From NCBI GenBank assembly GCA_021166815.1, contig JAJPEO010000031.1:1-7647 (forward strand): DNA of 7,647 nucleotides. The letters run 5' to 3'. This stretch comes from Nocardioides sp. (GTDB lineage Bacteria > Actinomycetota > Actinomycetes > Propionibacteriales > Nocardioidaceae). This document shows, in pieces, positions 5,475-7,647 of the stretch (positions are counted from its first letter, which is position 1; every line of letters begins with the position of its first letter). A model generated the notes under the pieces. The model saw only the letters and a program-made list of their open reading frames with translations, did no database searches and had not been told where the DNA came from. The position numbers were made by a program, and so were the translations under genes.

Positions 5475-6860
5475 TCAGGCCTCCTCGGCCGGAGCCTCCT
5501 CCTCTGCCGTGGCCTCCTCGGCCACGGGCTCGCCGATGGTGCCGTCGGGGCGCAGGTTCTTCAGCTCCACCACGTTGCCGGAGGCGTCCTTGACGGTCGC
5601 GGACTCCACGATCGTCGCCAGCGCCTTGCCGCGCAGGATCTCCTGCACCAGCTCGGGGATGTGGTTGTGCTCGAACATGTGGTTCGCGAACTCCTGCGGG
5701 TCCTGGCCGGACTGCTGGGCGCGGCGGACCAGGTGCTCGGAGAGCTCGGACTGGTCGATGCCGAACTCCTCCTTCTTGGCGACCTTGTCGAGGATGAACT
5801 GCGCGGCGATGGCGTCGCGGACGCGGCGCTCGAGGTCGGCCTCGAACTCCTCCTGGGTCTGCCCCTCGTCCTCGAGGTACTTCTCCATCGTCAGGCCGGC
5901 CATCATGAGCTGCTGCTCGACGTTCTGGCGGCGGGCGTTGAGCTCGTCGGTGACCACGGTCTCGGGCAGCGGGATCGATGCCTTCTCCAGCAGGACCTCG
6001 AGGACCGCGTCGCGGGCGGCCGCAGCCTGCTCGAGGCGCTTGCCACGGCCCAGGCGCTCGCGCACGTCGACGGTGAGCTCCTCGGCGGTGTCGAACTCCG
6101 AGGCCATCTGGGCGAACTCGTCGTCGTACTCGGGCAGCTGCTGCTCCTGCACCGCGGTGACCTTGACGTTGACCTGCACCGGCTCGCCGACCAGGTCGCC
6201 ACCGACCAGCTCGGAGTCGAAGGTCTTGTCCTCGCCGGCGGCCAGGCCGACGAGCGCCTCGTCCAGCCCGTCGATCATGCCGCCACGGCCGACCTTGTAC
6301 GACATGCCCGACACCTCGCCGCCCTCGACGGTCTCGCCGTCCTTGGCCGCGGTCAGGTCGATGGTGACGAAGTCGCCGTCGGCAGCGGCGCGCTCGACGG
6401 TCACGAGGGTGCCGAAGCGCTCGCGCAGCGCCTGGACCTGCTCGTCGACGTCGGCGTCGGTGACCTCGATGTCCTCGACCTGGGCCTCCAGGCCCTCGTA
6501 GTCGGGCAGCTCGAAGTCGGGCTTGACCTCGACCTCGGCGGTGAACTCCAGGACGTCGTTGTCCTCGAGCTTGGTCACCTCGATGTCGGGCTGGGCGATG
6601 GGCTCGAGGTCGTGCTCCTTCAGCGCAGCGAGGTACTGCTGCGGGATCACCTCGTTGATCGCCTCGTCGAGGACCGGACCGCGTCCGATCTGGCGGTCGA
6701 TCACGGCCGGCGGGACCTTGCCACGGCGGAAGCCGGGGACGTTGATCTGCTTCGCGATCTTCTGGTACGCCGCGTCGAGGCTCGGCTTGAGCTCCTCGAA
6801 GGGCACCTCGACGGTCAGCTTGGCCCGAGTCGGGGTCAAGGTCTCGACGGCGCTCTTCAC
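5475..6860 (-). CDS. tig: Trigger factor (ribosome-associated chaperone / peptidyl-prolyl isomerase)
   Basis: Trigger factor binds at the ribosome exit tunnel through protein L23, shields nascent chains and catalyses prolyl isomerisation. The GTG at 6858-6860 gives 461 residues beginning MKSAVETLTPTRAKLTVEVP, the usual actinobacterial N terminus, with AGGAGA at 5 nt. The frame runs 28 codons further upstream to 6944, but that extension is Arg/Pro-rich and has no family match. The ribosome-binding domain has the signature GFRRGKVP (43-50). An FKBP-like PPIase domain spans about 155-240, and the helical chaperone domain about 241-435. The tail (446-461) is almost entirely Glu/Ala with Pro, and is probably disordered. 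No core motif is missing. It is the first gene of the protein-quality-control cluster, but the palindrome after its stop suggests it is a separate transcription unit from the hydrolase and clp genes. Confidence 0.97.
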   Translation of the reverse strand: MKSAVETLTPTRAKLTVEVPFEELKPSLDAAYQKIAKQINVPGFRRGKVPPAVIDRQIGRGPVLDEAINEVIPQQYLAALKEHDLEPIAQPDIEVTKLEDNDVLEFTAEVEVKPDFELPDYEGLEAQVEDIEVTDADVDEQVQALRERFGTLVTVERAAADGDFVTIDLTAAKDGETVEGGEVSGMSYKVGRGGMIDGLDEALVGLAAGEDKTFDSELVGGDLVGEPVQVNVKVTAVQEQQLPEYDDEFAQMASEFDTAEELTVDVRERLGRGKRLEQAAAARDAVLEVLLEKASIPLPETVVTDELNARRQNVEQQLMMAGLTMEKYLEDEGQTQEEFEADLERRVRDAIAAQFILDKVAKKEEFGIDQSELSEHLVRRAQQSGQDPQEFANHMFEHNHIPELVQEILRGKALATIVESATVKDASGNVVELKNLRPDGTIGEPVAEEATAEEEAPAEEA

Positions 6861-6865
6861 AAATG

Positions 6866-6871
6866 TCTCCT
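6866..6871 (-). promoter_or_regulatory. Ribosome binding site that sets the tig start
   Basis: AGGAGA on the minus strand lies 5 nt before the GTG at 6860. It decides between this start and the in-frame upstream candidate at 6944, which has no comparable site. Confidence 0.8.
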
Positions 6872-6918
6872 GGATGCTGAGGTGTGGTGCTGAGGTCTGG
6901 GTGACTGTGCGGCGTCGA

Positions 6919-6935
6919 CCGGCCGGACGGGCCGG
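6919..6935 (-). other. GC hairpin in the tig leader
   Basis: CCGGCC (6919-6924) and GGCCGG (6930-6935) pair perfectly around a 5-nt loop, about 60 bp before the tig start and inside the predicted 5' leader. It does not mask the ribosome binding site. It could be structural or chance in GC-rich DNA. Confidence 0.3.
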
Positions 6936-6952
6936 GCGCCACAAACTTCAGC

Positions 6953-6958
6953 AGTCTA
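6953..6958 (-). promoter_or_regulatory. Candidate -10 element of the tig promoter
   Basis: TAGACT on the minus strand (within GATAGACT) fits the TANNNT -10 pattern and stands in a short less GC-rich stretch of the 128-bp gap before tig. TCGGCT, 17 bp upstream, is at best a poor -35. If correct, the leader is about 85 nt, so tig would not be leaderless, in agreement with its strong Shine-Dalgarno sequence. Confidence 0.4.
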
Positions 6959-6988
6959 TCCGCGCGTGCAGGGCGAGCCGAATTGTGC

Positions 6989-7647
6989 TCAGGGCCCCAC
7001 CTCGAGGACCACCGTCTGGCCGTCCTCCCCCGCGTGCACCCGCGCGGTGCGGCCGGCCCGCCGGGCGTGCGCGGAAGCGCCGTCGGCCTGGGAGCGACCG
7101 AGCTCGACCAGGAGGCACCCGGAGGGGGCGAGCCAGTCGGCGGCGGCGTCGACCAGGGACCGTACGTGGTCCAGGCCGTCGCTCCCGCCGTACAATGCCC
7201 GGGCGGGCTCGTGCTCCCTGGCCTCGCGCGGCAGGAGCCCGGCCTCGCCGTCCGGGACGTACGGCGCCACGGCCGCGAGCACGTCCACCCGCTCCCGGAG
7301 GCGGGGCGGGAGCCCGCTCAGCCCGGGCCCGAGGTGGACCGCGGCCGACGGCGGGAGGTTGCGCCGGGCGTGCCCGAGGGCGATGGGGTCGACGTCGCTC
7401 ACGTGGAGCTCGGCCGTGGGGACGGCGCCCGCGACCGTCGCGGCGACCGGGGCCACGCCGCAGAACGCCTCGACGACCACCGGGGCGTCGTGGTCGCGAG
7501 CGGCCCTCGTCGCGAGGCTGGCCAGCAGCAGCGAGCGCTGCCGGGGCACGAAGGTGCCGGGCCCCACCGACAGGCGCAGCGGGCCGAACTGCACGCAGCC
7601 GACCACGGTCTCCAGCGGCTCCCCCGCCACCCGGCGCTGCACGAGTC
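6989..7647 (-). CDS. PrmC/HemK-related methyltransferase-like protein with degenerate motifs (5' end outside window)
   Basis: The frame is open to the window edge; the segment RRVAGEPLETVVG near the edge is normally internal in PrmC-family proteins, so the N-terminal helical domain is missing from view and the GTG at 7642 is not the likely start. FGPLRLSVGPGTFVPRQRS matches the family's 'GVFVPR' region. The Rossmann-fold methyltransferase part follows, with SDVDPIALGHARRNL as the acidic SAM-ribose motif, then REAREHEPARALYGGSDGLD and WLAPSGCLLVELG. It most resembles the PrmC-related putative protein-(glutamine-N5) methyltransferases of actinobacteria. Two key motifs are altered: the glycine-rich SAM loop reads EAFCGVAPVAA (7439-7471) rather than the usual GxGxxG form, and the catalytic N(P/A)PY reads VAPY (7259-7270). 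It may therefore be inactive or have a different role. It precedes tig on the same strand by 128 bp. True PrmC, which modifies release factors, would be encoded elsewhere. Confidence 0.82.
   Translation of the reverse strand, partial: LVQRRVAGEPLETVVGCVQFGPLRLSVGPGTFVPRQRSLLLASLATRAARDHDAPVVVEAFCGVAPVAATVAGAVPTAELHVSDVDPIALGHARRNLPPSAAVHLGPGLSGLPPRLRERVDVLAAVAPYVPDGEAGLLPREAREHEPARALYGGSDGLDHVRSLVDAAADWLAPSGCLLVELGRSQADGASAHARRAGRTARVHAGEDGQTVVLEVGP

Noticed and set aside
4189..6501. Plus-strand open frame of 770 codons antisense to the hydrolase gene and tig
   Set aside because: It spans two well-identified minus-strand genes and the palindrome between them, has no recognisable domain, and its length follows from the scarcity of stop codons opposite GC-rich coding sequence.
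6861..6944. Longer tig start at 6944
   Set aside because: The added 28 residues are not found in trigger factors, and the GTG at 6860 has AGGAGA at 5 nt and the expected N-terminal sequence.
6861..6988. tRNA gene upstream of tig, as seen in some actinobacteria
   Set aside because: No cloverleaf, T-loop motif or acceptor stem could be found in this gap.

Overview
The window is about 7.6 kb of high-GC DNA from an actinobacterium, most probably a Nocardioides-like member of the Propionibacteriales. This rests on the strong G/C bias at third codon positions, the paired ClpP1/ClpP2 peptidases, the actinobacterial style of ClpX, trigger factor and ValS, and TANNNT promoters placed directly on start codons. 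The genus is an inference; no 16S or other marker is present.

Layout from left to right. The 3' end of valS runs on the plus strand (1-602). Everything after it is on the minus strand, so the transcription order runs from right to left: a truncated PrmC-related methyltransferase gene (6989-7647), tig for trigger factor (5475-6860), an alpha/beta-hydrolase gene (4162-5334), clpP1 (3446-4075), clpP2 (2834-3442), clpX (1426-2703), and a gene for a membrane-anchored, very basic protein of unknown function (626-1303). The last gene converges with valS across a 23-bp gap that holds a small hairpin. No intergenic stretch exceeds about 140 bp. I saw no tRNA, rRNA, CRISPR array or insertion sequence.

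The core is the protein-quality-control locus. Trigger factor folds nascent chains at the ribosome. ClpX recognises and unfolds substrates, and the ClpP1P2 peptidase degrades them. clpP1 and clpP2 are separated by 3 bp and are clearly co-transcribed. The 86-bp gap upstream of clpP1 holds a match to the published ClgR consensus (4126-4143) and a TAGGGT -10 hexamer seven bases before the GTG start, which predicts a ClgR-activated, leaderless mRNA. The hydrolase gene has the same TAGGGT-7 nt-start arrangement.

Most of the window is conserved chromosomal backbone, and I do not see a new defence or mobile system. The points most worth a second look are: a 68-bp near-perfect palindrome between tig and the hydrolase gene; the PrmC-like protein, which has lost both the glycine-rich SAM motif and the catalytic Asn; the unusual polycationic membrane protein after clpX; and the CTAG-rich, palindrome-dense gap in front of it.
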